From NCBI GenBank assembly GCA_019649675.1, contig BOWN01000005.1, positions 1 through 44,604 on the forward strand: a DNA stretch of 44,604 nt, given 5' to 3'. The notes under the pieces were generated by a model, which ran no database searches, was not told where the DNA came from, and worked only from the letters and a program-made list of their open reading frames with translations. The DNA is from Cryomorphaceae bacterium. GTDB taxonomy: Bacteria > Bacteroidota > Bacteroidia > Flavobacteriales > UBA7430. This document shows positions 30,005-40,416 of this stretch, piece by piece (the first letter of the stretch is position 1; the number at the start of each line of letters is the position of its first letter). The position numbers and the translations under genes are program-made.

Positions 30005-31361
30005 GGCGCTATCAAGGAAAATTGAAAATAAAAAAGAGGTATTTGCATGGTCTATGTATGATTTTGCTAACCAACCTTTCACCAATCTAGTAGTTACTTT
30101 TATTTACGGAACTTTTTTTACCACAGTAATTGCATCAAATGAAATTGAGGGTACACAACAATGGTCTCATGCAGTTTCTATCACAGCTATTCTTGTGGCC
30201 TTATTGTCTCCTTTAATGGGAGCAGTTGCAGACCGTGGTGGATATCGAAAAATGTTTATGTTTGGATTTACATGGCTTACAATCGTAGCAACAACTTTAT
30301 TGTATTTTGTTCTTCCAGGGGAAGTTCATCGTGCTCTTTTTTGGTTTGTTATAGCTAATGTAGGATTTGAAATGGGTAGTGTTTTTTGTAATGCCTATTT
30401 GCCAGATATTTCGCATTCTAAAAATATAGGTCGTATTTCTGGATATGGATGGTCTTTAGGTTATGTTGGTGGTTTAATTGCTTTAGCCTTGGCAATGGTA
30501 TTTTTAGTGCAAGCAGAAGTCCCAATTTTTGGTTTCGGAAAAGGCGAAGGTGGTACTTATGAAAATATAAGAGCTACCAATCTTTTAGTTGCTATTTGGT
30601 TTGCCATATTTAGTATACCAACATTTTTATTTGTAAAAGATAGAAAGCCTGATACAAAAGCTTTATTGCAAAATTTAAAACATACTGTTAAAGATTATAG
30701 ATCTACTGCAATAGAATTAAAAGCCTATCCTCAAATTATGCGTTTTCTCCTAGCACGATTGGTATATAATGACGGTTTGGTAACTATATTTGCTTTTGGA
30801 GGTATCTATGCAGCTGGTTCACTAGCATTTACTTTTGATGAAATTATGATATTGGGGATTGTTTTGAATATAACTGCAGGAATAGGTGCTTTTTTGATGG
30901 GGTTTTTAGATGATAAAGTTGGTGGTAGGCTAACAATAAAGGTAACACTCATAGGTTTAATGATAGCTATTGTATTAGCTGTTTATGCGCCCGATTTTAG
31001 ATCATATTTACAGTATTTGTTCGGTGGTAGTGCAGTGCCAGAATGGGTTAATGGAAAAAATATTTTTTGGATAGCTGCAGTAATCATTGGAATTTTTTCT
31101 GGTCCTAATCAAGCAGCAAGTCGATCTTTAATGGGACGATTTACTCCGGAATCTAAAAAAAATGAATTTTTCGGTTTTTTTGCTTTTTCAGGTAAAGCAA
31201 CTGCATTTATAGGTCCATTATTATTAGGGTTTTTAACGCTTGCTTTCGAAAGTCAACGTGTCGGCATTTCGGTTATATTTCTTTTCTTTCTTATTGGCTA
31301 TTTATTACTTCATAATGTCGATGAAGTTGAAGGAATGAATCAAGGTAGTTATAACGTTTAG
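29997..31361 (+). CDS. UMF1-family MFS transporter (Atg22-like)
   Basis: Complete 454-residue major-facilitator protein with about 12 membrane helices. The N-terminus EVFAWSMYDFANQPFTNLVV is diagnostic of the UMF1/Atg22 group. It also has LLSPLMGAVADRGGYRKMFM (the MFS inter-helix 2-3 motif), YLPDISHSKNIGRISGYGWS, NITAGIGAFLMGFLDDKVGG and GIFSGPNQAASRSLMGRFTP. In yeast the relative exports amino acids from the vacuole; the bacterial substrate is not established. The start overlaps the Bax-like gene, suggesting co-expression and perhaps handling of wall-derived products, which is inference. The frame is clean. Confidence 0.9.
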   Translation: MNKALSRKIENKKEVFAWSMYDFANQPFTNLVVTFIYGTFFTTVIASNEIEGTQQWSHAVSITAILVALLSPLMGAVADRGGYRKMFMFGFTWLTIVATTLLYFVLPGEVHRALFWFVIANVGFEMGSVFCNAYLPDISHSKNIGRISGYGWSLGYVGGLIALALAMVFLVQAEVPIFGFGKGEGGTYENIRATNLLVAIWFAIFSIPTFLFVKDRKPDTKALLQNLKHTVKDYRSTAIELKAYPQIMRFLLARLVYNDGLVTIFAFGGIYAAGSLAFTFDEIMILGIVLNITAGIGAFLMGFLDDKVGGRLTIKVTLIGLMIAIVLAVYAPDFRSYLQYLFGGSAVPEWVNGKNIFWIAAVIIGIFSGPNQAASRSLMGRFTPESKKNEFFGFFAFSGKATAFIGPLLLGFLTLAFESQRVGISVIFLFFLIGYLLLHNVDEVEGMNQGSYNV

Positions 31362-31409
31362 ATATTGATTATTTTAGTATAGTTTTATTTTTTTACTAAT
31401 ATTATAAAA

Positions 31410-32666
31410 ATGGAAAATAGAATAGATTACATAATTTATAAGTTTTTGTTGGATATAGGGATTCCTGAGAGTATTGCTGTTGACATTCAGTTTTTATTAG
31501 AAGTTCTTGTTCTAGTCCTTTTATGTATCATATCCGACAGGTTAGCTAAAAATATTTTCGTTAGAATTATTCATTCTATTGTGAAAAAAACAAAATTTTT
31601 ATGGGATGATGTATTATTAGAAAATAAAGTTTTTGATCGCTTAGCTCATCTTGCTCCTGCTCTTGTAGTTCAGGCTACTGCATCTTATTTCTTTTCAGAT
31701 TTCAAAGATTTTATTCCGTATTTAATTCGCTTCACAGATGCATATATGTATGCTGTTACTTTAATGGTTGTAATATCAGTATTTAACACATTAGACTACT
31801 ATTTTAAGCAAACTGAGGCATTAAAAGATAAACCTATAGATTCGTATTTTCAGTTAGCTCGTTTAATCACTTATTTTATTGGTGGTGTTTTAATTGTTTC
31901 AAAGGTCTTTGACAAAGATCCTCAAGGCATATTAACAGCAATGGGTGCTCTAACTGCTGTTTCTATGCTTGTTTTTAAAGATACTATTTTAGGTTTTGTT
32001 GCTTCAATTCAATTGTCTGCTAATGATATGATCCGTGTTGGAGATTGGGTGTCTATGCCAAAGTACGGAGCAGATGGAGATGTTATTAAGATTACTTTAA
32101 ATACAGTTAAGGTTCAAAATTGGGATAAGACTATTTCTACGATTCCTACTTATTCATTTGTTTCCGATTCATTTAAAAATTGGAGAGGTATGTCAGAGGC
32201 TGGTGGTCGACGAATTAAGCGATCTATAGTTTTGAAATCGGGTTCCATTAAATTTTGTAATCAAGAAATGTTATCTCGATTTGAAAATTTCCATTTAATT
32301 AAAGATTTTTTAAAAGAGCGTGTTAAGGAAATTAATGATTATAATTTAAAAGGTAATTTTGATAAAGCATATATGATTAATGGAAGGCAACTAACGAATA
32401 TTGGAGTTTTTAGAATCTATATTGAGTCGTATATAAAAAGTTTTAAAGGAATTCATCCTGAATTAACGCGAATGGTTTATCAAAATGAAGGAAATGAGTA
32501 TGGTGTTCCTATTCAAATATATTGTTTCACAGAGACTACAGATTGGTCCGAATACGAATCTATTCAAAGTGACATATTTGATCATCTTTATGCAGCAGCA
32601 CCTGATTTCGATTTAGAGGTATTTCAGCACCCTTCTGGAAAAGACTTTAATAAGTTAATTAATTAA
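31410..32666 (+). CDS. MscS-family mechanosensitive channel (YbdG/MscM-like)
   Basis: Complete 418-residue inner-membrane channel. Membrane helices lie roughly at residues 25-45, 80-130 and 145-205 (for example IQFLLEVLVLVLLCIISDR, YMYAVTLMVVISVFNTLDYY, LITYFIGGVLIVSKV). The pore-lining and beta-domain region reads TAMGALTAVSMLVFKDTILG, ANDMIRVGDWVSMPKYGADG, DVIKITLNTVKVQNWDKT and SDSFKNWRGMSEAGGRRIKR, which matches the YbdG type with its cytoplasmic insertion. Such channels give mild protection against hypo-osmotic shock. It begins 48 bp after the transporter gene. The frame is clean. Confidence 0.92.
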   Translation: MENRIDYIIYKFLLDIGIPESIAVDIQFLLEVLVLVLLCIISDRLAKNIFVRIIHSIVKKTKFLWDDVLLENKVFDRLAHLAPALVVQATASYFFSDFKDFIPYLIRFTDAYMYAVTLMVVISVFNTLDYYFKQTEALKDKPIDSYFQLARLITYFIGGVLIVSKVFDKDPQGILTAMGALTAVSMLVFKDTILGFVASIQLSANDMIRVGDWVSMPKYGADGDVIKITLNTVKVQNWDKTISTIPTYSFVSDSFKNWRGMSEAGGRRIKRSIVLKSGSIKFCNQEMLSRFENFHLIKDFLKERVKEINDYNLKGNFDKAYMINGRQLTNIGVFRIYIESYIKSFKGIHPELTRMVYQNEGNEYGVPIQIYCFTETTDWSEYESIQSDIFDHLYAAAPDFDLEVFQHPSGKDFNKLIN

Positions 32667-32735
32667 TTTAATCGTCTTTGCTGTACTAACTAAATAATAT
32701 GGTCTAACTTAGTCTAAGTAATTAGTACATGTTAA

Positions 32736-34091
32736 ATGATGATATTTGAAGATCTAGACCTTAGAAAACCTCTCCAAAATGCTATTTCTGAGCTAGGTTT
32801 TATAAAACTAACACCTATTCAGCAAAAATCTTTTTCTGTTGTTCGTTCAGGATCTGATGTGGTTGGTATAGCACAAACTGGAACAGGGAAAACACTTGCT
32901 TATATGTTGCCTATTCTGCAAGATCTAAAGTATTCAAAGATAGATTCACCAAGAGTCTTAGTTCTAGTGCCAACGCGTGAATTGGTAATTCAAGTTGTTG
33001 ATCGAATTAAAGAGTTTTCGATATATATGAATATTCGTGTGTTGGGTGTTTACGGAGAGACAAATATTAATACACAAAAAAAAGCTTGTTCACTAGGTGT
33101 TGATATTATTGTCGCAACACCTGGTCGATTATACGATTTGGCTGCTTGTAGATCACTGCATTTAAAGACAGTGAAACAACTTGTCATTGATGAAGTTGAT
33201 GTTATGTTAGATTTGGGATTTAGAGTGCAACTGGCCAATATTTTTTCTATTCTAAAAGATCGCAGACAAAACATTATGTTTTCTGCTACAATGACCGAAG
33301 ATGTGGATTTATTAATCGATGATTATTTTATTAAACCAAAAAAAATTTCAATTGAATTAAGCGGAACACCATTGGATAATATTAAACAGCAATGTTATAA
33401 TGCGAAGAATTTTTATACGAAGTTAAACTTACTTAAATACATTCTTTCTGATAGAGAGGTTTTTAGTAAGGTTTTGGTTTTTGTTTCAAATAAGAAACAT
33501 GCTGATTTAGTATTTGAGTCATTAAATGAATCTTATAGTTCAGAGTTATCCGTGATCCATTCAAATAAAACTCAGAATTATCGTATTCGTTCTATTCAGC
33601 AGTTTGATAAAGGAGTTAACCGAATCTTAGTTTCAACTGATGTAATGGCTCGTGGATTGGATTTGAATAAAATAACCCATGTTATTAATTTTGATACACC
33701 TAAATTTTCGGAGAACTATATGCATAGGATTGGACGAACAGGTAGGGCAGAAGAAAAAGGTAATTCTATACTTTTTTATACTGATAAAGAAGAAGAATCA
33801 AAGATTGCAATTGAGTCTTTAATGGATTATGATATTCCTCAAATGGAATTTCCTTTAGATGTAAATGTTTCAGAACAGTTGTTACCAGAAGAACGTGATA
33901 GAATAAAAATTAGTAAGAACAGAAGTACTGAGACTGTTGTTAGAGATGATGGTTTTCACGACAAAAAAGAGAAAAATAAGAAAACCAATAAAGGCGGTTC
34001 TTATAGATTAAAAATTGCCAAGAAATATAAAAAGTCTCAAACAAGAGGAGATATTTTTGCAAATAGAAGAAGTAAAAATAAACGTAAATAA
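32736..34091 (+). CDS. DEAD-box RNA helicase with DEVD motif II
   Basis: ATP-dependent RNA helicase, 451 residues, complete. Motifs in order: Q (LTPIQQKSF), I (AQTGTGKT), Ia (PTRELVIQ), Ib (ATPGRL), II as IDEVDVMLDLGF (residues 162-165 DEVD instead of DEAD), III (SATMTEDV), IV (VLVFVSNKKHAD), V (STDVMARGLDL) and VI (HRIGRTGRAEEKG). A basic C-terminal tail (KKEKNKKTNKGGSYRLKIAK onward) probably binds RNA. The stop overlaps the trmL start as TAATG. Likely acts in ribosome assembly or mRNA handling, inferred from the family. The start could also be 32739 (MIFEDL). Confidence 0.94.
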   Translation: MMIFEDLDLRKPLQNAISELGFIKLTPIQQKSFSVVRSGSDVVGIAQTGTGKTLAYMLPILQDLKYSKIDSPRVLVLVPTRELVIQVVDRIKEFSIYMNIRVLGVYGETNINTQKKACSLGVDIIVATPGRLYDLAACRSLHLKTVKQLVIDEVDVMLDLGFRVQLANIFSILKDRRQNIMFSATMTEDVDLLIDDYFIKPKKISIELSGTPLDNIKQQCYNAKNFYTKLNLLKYILSDREVFSKVLVFVSNKKHADLVFESLNESYSSELSVIHSNKTQNYRIRSIQQFDKGVNRILVSTDVMARGLDLNKITHVINFDTPKFSENYMHRIGRTGRAEEKGNSILFYTDKEEESKIAIESLMDYDIPQMEFPLDVNVSEQLLPEERDRIKISKNRSTETVVRDDGFHDKKEKNKKTNKGGSYRLKIAKKYKKSQTRGDIFANRRSKNKRK

Positions 34092-34552
34092 TGGCACTTA
34101 ATATTGTACTTTTTGAGCCAGAAATACCCAATAATACAGGGAATATTGGACGTTTAAGTTTGGCTTCAGGATGTAATTTACATTTGGTTAAGCCATTTGG
34201 TTTTGAATTAAATGATACTAGACTGAAGCGAGCAGGATTAGATTATTGGCAACACATTTCTTTGAAAATATATGATAGTATTGACGAATTTTATAGCCTT
34301 AATATGGATAAAAAAATCGTTTACCTCTCTGCTAAAGGAAAAAAATCATTTTGGTCTATTGATTTTGAAGACGATATATATTTAATTTTTGGTAAAGAAT
34401 CAATTGGGCTTCCTGAATCAATAACTAATGAACAGTGTAATAAACTATATAAAATTCCTATTTTTAGTAATCATGTTAGGAGTATTAATTTATCAAACGC
34501 TGTTAGTATTGTTGTGTATGAAGGTATACGTAAACTAGGTTGCAGTATTTGA
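34091..34552 (+). CDS. trmL: tRNA (cytidine(34)-2'-O)-methyltransferase
   Basis: SPOUT-fold methyltransferase acting on the wobble base of tRNA-Leu isoacceptors. 153 residues, complete. It shows VLFEPEIPNNTGNIGRLSLA, HLVKPFGFELNDTRLKRAGL and the knot motifs DIYLIFGKESIGLPES and RSINLSNAVSIVVYEGIRKL. Its ATG overlaps the helicase stop, so both are read from one transcript. The length and motifs are typical of TrmL (YibK). Confidence 0.95.
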   Translation: MALNIVLFEPEIPNNTGNIGRLSLASGCNLHLVKPFGFELNDTRLKRAGLDYWQHISLKIYDSIDEFYSLNMDKKIVYLSAKGKKSFWSIDFEDDIYLIFGKESIGLPESITNEQCNKLYKIPIFSNHVRSINLSNAVSIVVYEGIRKLGCSI

Positions 34553-34670
34553 TCAAAAGTCTAAGTGTTTATATCTAATTATCATAAGATTTTGTTATCA
34601 ACATTAGATTTATTTATTCTCATAAAAACTTAAATTTACTAAGGTTAACTAAACTTGTTTTAATTTCTTT

Positions 34671-37600
34671 ATGTACTTGATTTATGATACAGAGACTACT
34701 GGTTTGCCGAAAAATTTTTCTGCACCAGTAAGTGATTCTGATAATTGGCCTCGTTTGGTGCAGATTGCTTGGCAATTGCATAATGATATGGGAGAACTAA
34801 TTGAAGTAAAAAACTTCATTGTTCGTCCAGAAGGTTTTACAATTCCTTATAACGCTGAAAAAATTCATGGAATATCTACCAAAAGAGCTTTGGAACAAGG
34901 GGTAGATCTTAGTTTAGTTCTAAAGGAATTTAATAAGTCTATATCAAAATCAAACTTTATTGTTGGTCATAATATTTCATTTGACATCAATATAATGGGT
35001 GCTGAATTCTGTAGGGCTCAAATTGAAACCTCCTTGATGAATGAAAAAACGATTGATACCAAAGAAGTATCAACAGATTTTTGTGCAATTCCTGGTGGTA
35101 GAAGAGGTAAGTTTAAGTGGCCAACACTTACCGAACTTCATGTAAAACTTTTTGATGAAGGATTTAATGAAGCGCATAATGCTTCTGCAGATGTTGAGGC
35201 CACTTCTCGTTGTTTTCTTGAATTGATACGATTAAATGTGATCTCTTATCAGTTTTTAGGATTAGATGATGAATACAACAAAAGGTATTCAGAATTTAAT
35301 CCAAAACCTTTTGACCTTTTAGGTCAAAACATTCAACCTTATTCGACTATAGACAAACAAGAAATAGATCAAAAAAGTGATAAAGTTACTTCTCTAGAAG
35401 ATGATATTGACCTTGCAGAAATGCAAGATCTAACTTTTTCGCATTTACATTGTCATTCTTCTTATTCTGTATTACAGGCTTCTTGTGATATTGCAGACAT
35501 TATTGCAAAAGCTAAATTTTTCGAGATGCCTGCTGTAGCTTTGACTGATACCGGAAATATGTATGCTGCTTATAAGTTTGTTCGTGAAGCGATTAAGAAT
35601 GATATTAAGCCTATTCTTGGATGTGAGCTATATCTTACTGCCGATCATAAGATTAGAAAGTTTACCAAAGAAAATCCTGATCGTCGTTCTACAGTCGTAT
35701 TTTTAGCGAAACACAGATTGGGATACCATAACCTTGCCAAATTGAGTTCACATGCTTTTATTGATGGCCTTTATGCAGGTTGCCCACGAATAGATAAAGA
35801 ACTTTTACTACAATATAAGGAAGGTCTCATTGTTACTACTGGTGGATTGACGGCTGAAATTCCTGATCTAATTTTAAATGTTGGAGAGAGTCAAGCAGAA
35901 GAATCTTTTAAGTGGTGGCATCAAACCTTTGGAGATGATTTTTACGTTGAACTCATTCGTCACGGTTTGGATGAAGAGGAGCATGTAAATGAGGTTCTTT
36001 TATCTTTTGCACGAAAATATGGCGTTAAATATTTTGCATCAAATAATGTATATTATATTGATAAAGAAGATGCTATATCACATGATGTTTTACTCTGTGT
36101 AAAAGATGGTGAACTTAAAGAAACACCAATTGGTAGAGGTAGAGGTTTTCGATTTGGCTTTCCTAATGATGAGTTTTATTTTAAATCTCAAGATGAGATG
36201 AAGGTACTTTTTAGAGACTTACCTAAATCTATTGCCACTACTCAAGAAATCGTTGATAAAATTGAAATATTTGATCTGAAAAGAGATGTTTTACTTCCTG
36301 CTTTTGATATACCAGATGAGTTCGTTGATCCGCAAGATGAAAAAGATGGGGGTAAACGAGGTGAGAATAATTATTTAAGATATTTAACTTATGAAGGTGC
36401 TAAAAACGCTATGGGAAATCTCAGATGAAATTCGTGAGCGTCTTGATTTTGAGTTATTGACTATTGAAAAGACAGGATACCCTGGTTATTTTCTTATCGT
36501 ACAGGATTTTACGACTAAAGCTCATCATATGGGTGTTTCTGTAGGTCCTGGGAGAGGTTCTGCTGCTGGATCTGCTGTTGCGTATTGTATCGGTATTACA
36601 AATGTTGATCCGATTGCTTACAACTTGCTTTTTGAGCGATTTTTAAATCCCGATCGTGTATCATTACCTGATATTGATATTGATTTTGATGATGAAGGAC
36701 GGGCAAAGATTATCGATTTTGTTCTTGAAAAATACGGAGAGAGTCAGGTAGCGCAAATTATTACCTATGGTACTATGGCAGCGAAGTCGTCCATCAGAGA
36801 TGCCGCTCGCGTATTGAATTTACCTTTGCATGAAGCTGACAGAATAGCTAAGCTTGTTCCAGATATATCGCTTCACAAATTATTTAATTTATCAGAAGAA
36901 AAATTAAAAGAAAAACTTAATACCGACCAAATGCAAATGGCGGCACAGTTAAAAAACATTGCCAAGGGGAATGATCTTTCTGCTGAAACTTTAAATTGTG
37001 CTATTGCTATTGAAGGATCTGTTCGTAATACCGGTATACATGCTTGTGGTGTAATTATTACGCCAAGTGATATTCGTGATCATGTTCCAATGGCAACTGC
37101 TAAAGATTCTTCTTTATTGGTTACGCAGTTCGATAACTCTGTTGTTGAGGATGCAGGTCTTCTTAAAATGGACTTTTTGGGATTAAAGACTCTAAGTATT
37201 ATTAAAGATGCGATTGCTTTAATTAAGGAAAAACACGATGTCCTAATTTATCCAGATGCGATTCCATTAGACGACGAACTTACTTATGAACTTTATCAAA
37301 AGGGTGCGACTAATGGAACTTTTCAATTTGAGTCGCCAGGCATGCAAAAGCATCTTCGTGCTTTAAAACCCGATAAGTTTGCAGACCTTATTGCGATGAA
37401 TGCCCTTTATCGACCAGGTCCTCTGGAATACATTCCTAATTTTATTGCTCGTAAACACGGTAGAGAAGAAATATCTTATGATCTTGAGGGTATGGAAGAT
37501 TATTTGTCGGAAACTTATGGTATTACAGTTTACCAAGAGCAAGTGATGTTACTTTCTCAGAAGTTGGCAGGATTTTCTAAAGGAGATGCTGATATGCTTC

Positions 37601-38970
37601 GAAAAGCTATGGGTAAGAAGATTTTTTCCTTACTAGAAAAGATGAAACCACAATTTATTAAAGGTTGTGCTGAACGTAATCATGACCCTGAAATAGCTGA
37701 AAAAGTTTGGAAAGACTGGGAAGCTTTTGCTGCGTATGCTTTTAATAAATCTCATTCTACATGTTATTCTGTGATCGCTTTTCACACTGCCTATTTAAAA
37801 GCCCATTATCCTGCAGAATATATGGCATCTGTGTTGACTCATAACATGAATGATATAAAAAAAGTGACATTCTTCATGGAGGAGTGTAAGCGTATGCATT
37901 TAAAAGTTTTAGGTCCAGATATTAATGAATCTGCATACAAGTTTAATGTAAATAAAAAAGGTGAAATACGTTTTGGCTTAGGAGCTATTAAAGGCGTTGG
38001 CGAAGGTGCTGTTGAAAATATAGTAAATGAACGTGCTGAAAATGGTTATTTTAACTCAATTTATGATTTAACAAAAAGAGTTGAATTACGTTCTGTTAAC
38101 AAAAGAACACTTGAAAATTTGGCACTTTCTGGTGCTTTTGATTCATTTGAAAATGAACATAGAGCCATGTATTTTCATGAATTAAAGGAAGGATATACGT
38201 TTTTAAACAAAACAATACGATATGGAAATGCATATCAAGAAAGTTTAGATGCACCTCCAGATTTGTTTGGGAGCACTGAAGGAGTTAAATTGCCTGAACC
38301 TCCCTTACCTGTTTGTGATGAGTGGGAAAGATTAGATTTGTTGGCAAGAGAGAAAGAAGTTGTTGGGATTTATATCTCTGGGCATCCATTAGATGATTAT
38401 GCTTTTGAAATTAAGCATAACTGTAATCATACTATAGAAAAATTTAAGGATTTAGAATCAATTAAAAATCGTGATTTATCTTTTGCGGGTATAATTACTG
38501 ATGTTCATCATAAAATTGATAAAAGAGGAAACCCTTATGGTGTTGTCTTGATGGAAGATTTTTCCGATTCAAAGGAGTTTATGTTCTTTGGAGAAGATTA
38601 CTTAAAATATAAAATGATGATGGTGCAAGGTGCTTTTGTGTATGTAAAGGCTCAAGTTCGAAAGCGTTCTTGGAATGATCAGTTAGAAGTCAAAATATCA
38701 GCTATTAACCTTCTTTCAGATGTATTAGAGAAGTTAACCAAAAGTGTTACTTTGCGTATAAATTTGTTTGATGTAAATGAAGTTTTTGTTGATCAATTTA
38801 AAAATTTAATTGAAGAACACAAAGGTCCACATCAATTAAAGTTTCATGTATTCGACCCCGATGAGTCAGTTTCTGTTGACTTCTTATCTCGTTCTTATAA
38901 GGTTAGAATATCTAAACAGCTGATTCATGACATAGGAACACTTATCGATGTGAGTTATAAATTGAATTAA
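34671..38970 (+). CDS. dnaE: DNA polymerase III alpha subunit with fused N-terminal exonuclease (frameshift)
   Basis: Replicative polymerase, about 1434 residues once joined. Residues 1-185 are a DnaQ-like 3'-5' exonuclease with intact DEDDh residues: Asp6 and Glu8 (YDTETTGLP), Asp105 (GHNISFDIN), His169 and Asp174 (EAHNASADVEAT). A PHP domain starts near 255 (FSHLHCHSSYSVLQA), but the usual His of TDHGN is Thr294 (ALTDTGNMYAA). The polymerase domain has GVSVGPGRGSAAGSAVAYCI, the catalytic PDIDIDFDDEGR, and GTFQFESPGMQKHLRALKPD. The C-terminus carries helix-hairpin-helix and OB-fold regions (GVVLMEDFSDSKEFMFFGED). The break near 36403-36416 corresponds to two lost homopolymer bases in AKKRYGEISDE. 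Confidence 0.96.
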
Positions 38971-39037
38971 ATGCTTGATTTTTTCTTAAAATTTTTAATA
39001 TTTGCAAATACATAAAGATCTTAACAAACTTAACAAA

Positions 39038-39355
39038 ATGGCACTACAAATTACTACTGAAAACTTTGAAGAAATGGTACTTAATTCTGATAAACCTGTT
39101 TTGGTTGACTTTTGGGCTGAATGGTGCGGTCCTTGTAGAATGGTTGGGCCAATTGTTGATGAATTACACACTGAATATGAAGGCAAGGCAATTGTTGGAA
39201 AAGTAAATGTAGATGATCAGCAAGAAATTTCTGCTAAATATGGAATACGTAATATTCCGACTATCTTATTTTTTAAAGGCGGAGAAATCGTTGATAAAAA
39301 TGTTGGTGTTGCACCTAAATCTGATTTAGCTAATAAAATTGATGCTTTATTGTAA
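39038..39355 (+). CDS. trxA: thioredoxin
   Basis: Cytoplasmic disulfide reductase, 105 residues, complete. The active site is AEWCGPCRM with Cys30 and Cys33, preceded by PVLVDFWAEWC, with the cis-proline region RNIPTILFFKGGEIVDKNVG. I chose ATG 39038 (MALQITTENF) because the upstream in-frame extension lacks a good start codon and is not part of the fold. It follows dnaE by 67 bases and ends in a strong hairpin. Confidence 0.96.
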   Translation: MALQITTENFEEMVLNSDKPVLVDFWAEWCGPCRMVGPIVDELHTEYEGKAIVGKVNVDDQQEISAKYGIRNIPTILFFKGGEIVDKNVGVAPKSDLANKIDALL

Positions 39356-39375
39356 AGCCTAACATCTTCAAATCT

Positions 39376-39398
39376 AAGGGCTTTTATAGCCCTTTTTT
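39376..39398 (+). terminator. intrinsic terminator after trxA, abutting the next start codon
   Basis: AAGGGCT (39376-39382) pairs perfectly with AGCCCTT (39388-39394) around TTTAT, and the T run ends at 39398, directly before the ATG of the DUF58 gene. It may therefore act on read-through into that gene as well as ending trxA. Confidence 0.82.
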
Positions 39399-40316
39399 AT
39401 GGCGGAATATATTTTACAGAATGAAATTAAAGCCATTGAGAATCTTGGAATTTTTGCAAATCAAGTTGTCGAAGGTTTTATTACAGGGTTACACAAGAGT
39501 CCTTATCATGATTTTCTGTGGAGTTTGCTGAACACCGTTTATATAATACTGGGAGAAAGTACAAGAAATATTGATTGGAAATTATATGCTCTCGTACTGA
39601 TAAGTTGTTTGTTAAACGTTTTGAAGAAGAAACTAACTTAAGGTGTCAATTGGTTATAGATCGATCCTCTTCAATGCATTTTCCAATTCAAAAGAAACTC
39701 AATTCAAAATCTCCTTAATAAAATTGGCTCTTCACCTTTAGCATCTGCCGCACTTATGAATTTGTTTAAACGATAGCGAGATGCTGTCGGTCTTTCAGTA
39801 TATTCTTGATATTGTTCACACACATACTCGATCAAGAACAAATATTGCCCATCATAAGAACTTATTATGGGAATTAGAATCTTTAGCTAAACCCTTTAAT
39901 AAAGATTTAAAAGAGTCTACGAGTGCAGTAGAAGCATTACATGAAATTGCCGAAAGAATTAATCAACGCTCTTTGGTGATTTTATTTTAGTGATTTATTA
40001 GATACCCAAGAAAATTCTCAAGATTTCTTTTCTGCATTGGCTGTATAACAACAATATGTTTATGTAGTAAGTTACTTACACACGGTATCTGATCTCGGGA
40101 ATTGAATTTTGAGTTTGATGTTTCGACTACATAAGTTTGTTGATCTTGAGACAGGCGAAGAACTTAAAGTAAATCCTTAGAACTAAAAGAAGAGTATGTC
40201 AACCAAATGACTTCATTCGAGCAAGAGCTAAAATTCGATGCGGTCAATACAAAATTGATTTTGTTCCAGTTGATTGTACAAATGGATTTGAGTCTGTATT
40301 AATTTCGTATCTTTAA
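39399..40316 (+). CDS. DUF58-family protein (frameshifted)
   Basis: About 306 residues once the frames are joined, usual for Bacteroidetes members. Fragments in order are FANQVVEGFITGLHKSPYHD, ILGESTRNIDWKLYA (DUF58 hallmark GEST..IDWK), ETNLRCQLVIDRSSSMHFP (MIDAS-like DxSxS of a VWA-type fold), GLSVYSDSYDIVHTHTRS, STSAVEALHEIAERINQRSL, VILFSDLLDTQENSQDFFSA and a C-terminus FESVLISYL ending at 40316. At least six indels break it. DUF58 proteins usually lie beside MoxR ATPases; none is present here, since the foreign segment begins just downstream. Cellular role unclear. Confidence 0.82.
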
Positions 40317-40416
40317 AGAGAAAAAGTTTATTGATTTTACCACTTACCACTTAAGATCATTAAACTGTTTATTTCCTTTAAGTAAGTCTATTAAAATTGA
40401 TCCTTTGTATTTTATT
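40317..40416. other. AT-rich stretch leading to the presumed chimeric junction
   Basis: One hundred AT-rich bases like the preceding genes. On the plus strand one frame reads IKIDPLYFIL just before the junction, which could be the start of a BatA-like membrane protein often found after DUF58 genes, but this is too short to call. No vector or adaptor sequence that I recognise is present. Confidence 0.4.

Noticed and set aside
38970-39037. trxA promoter with -7 box near 38997-39004
   Set aside because: The sequence AATATTTG misses the first T of TAnnTTTG and no confident -33 is present.
39781-39990. Separate small gene inside the DUF58 region
   Set aside because: It is one frame of the broken DUF58 gene, and its STSAVEALHEIAERI segment belongs to that family.
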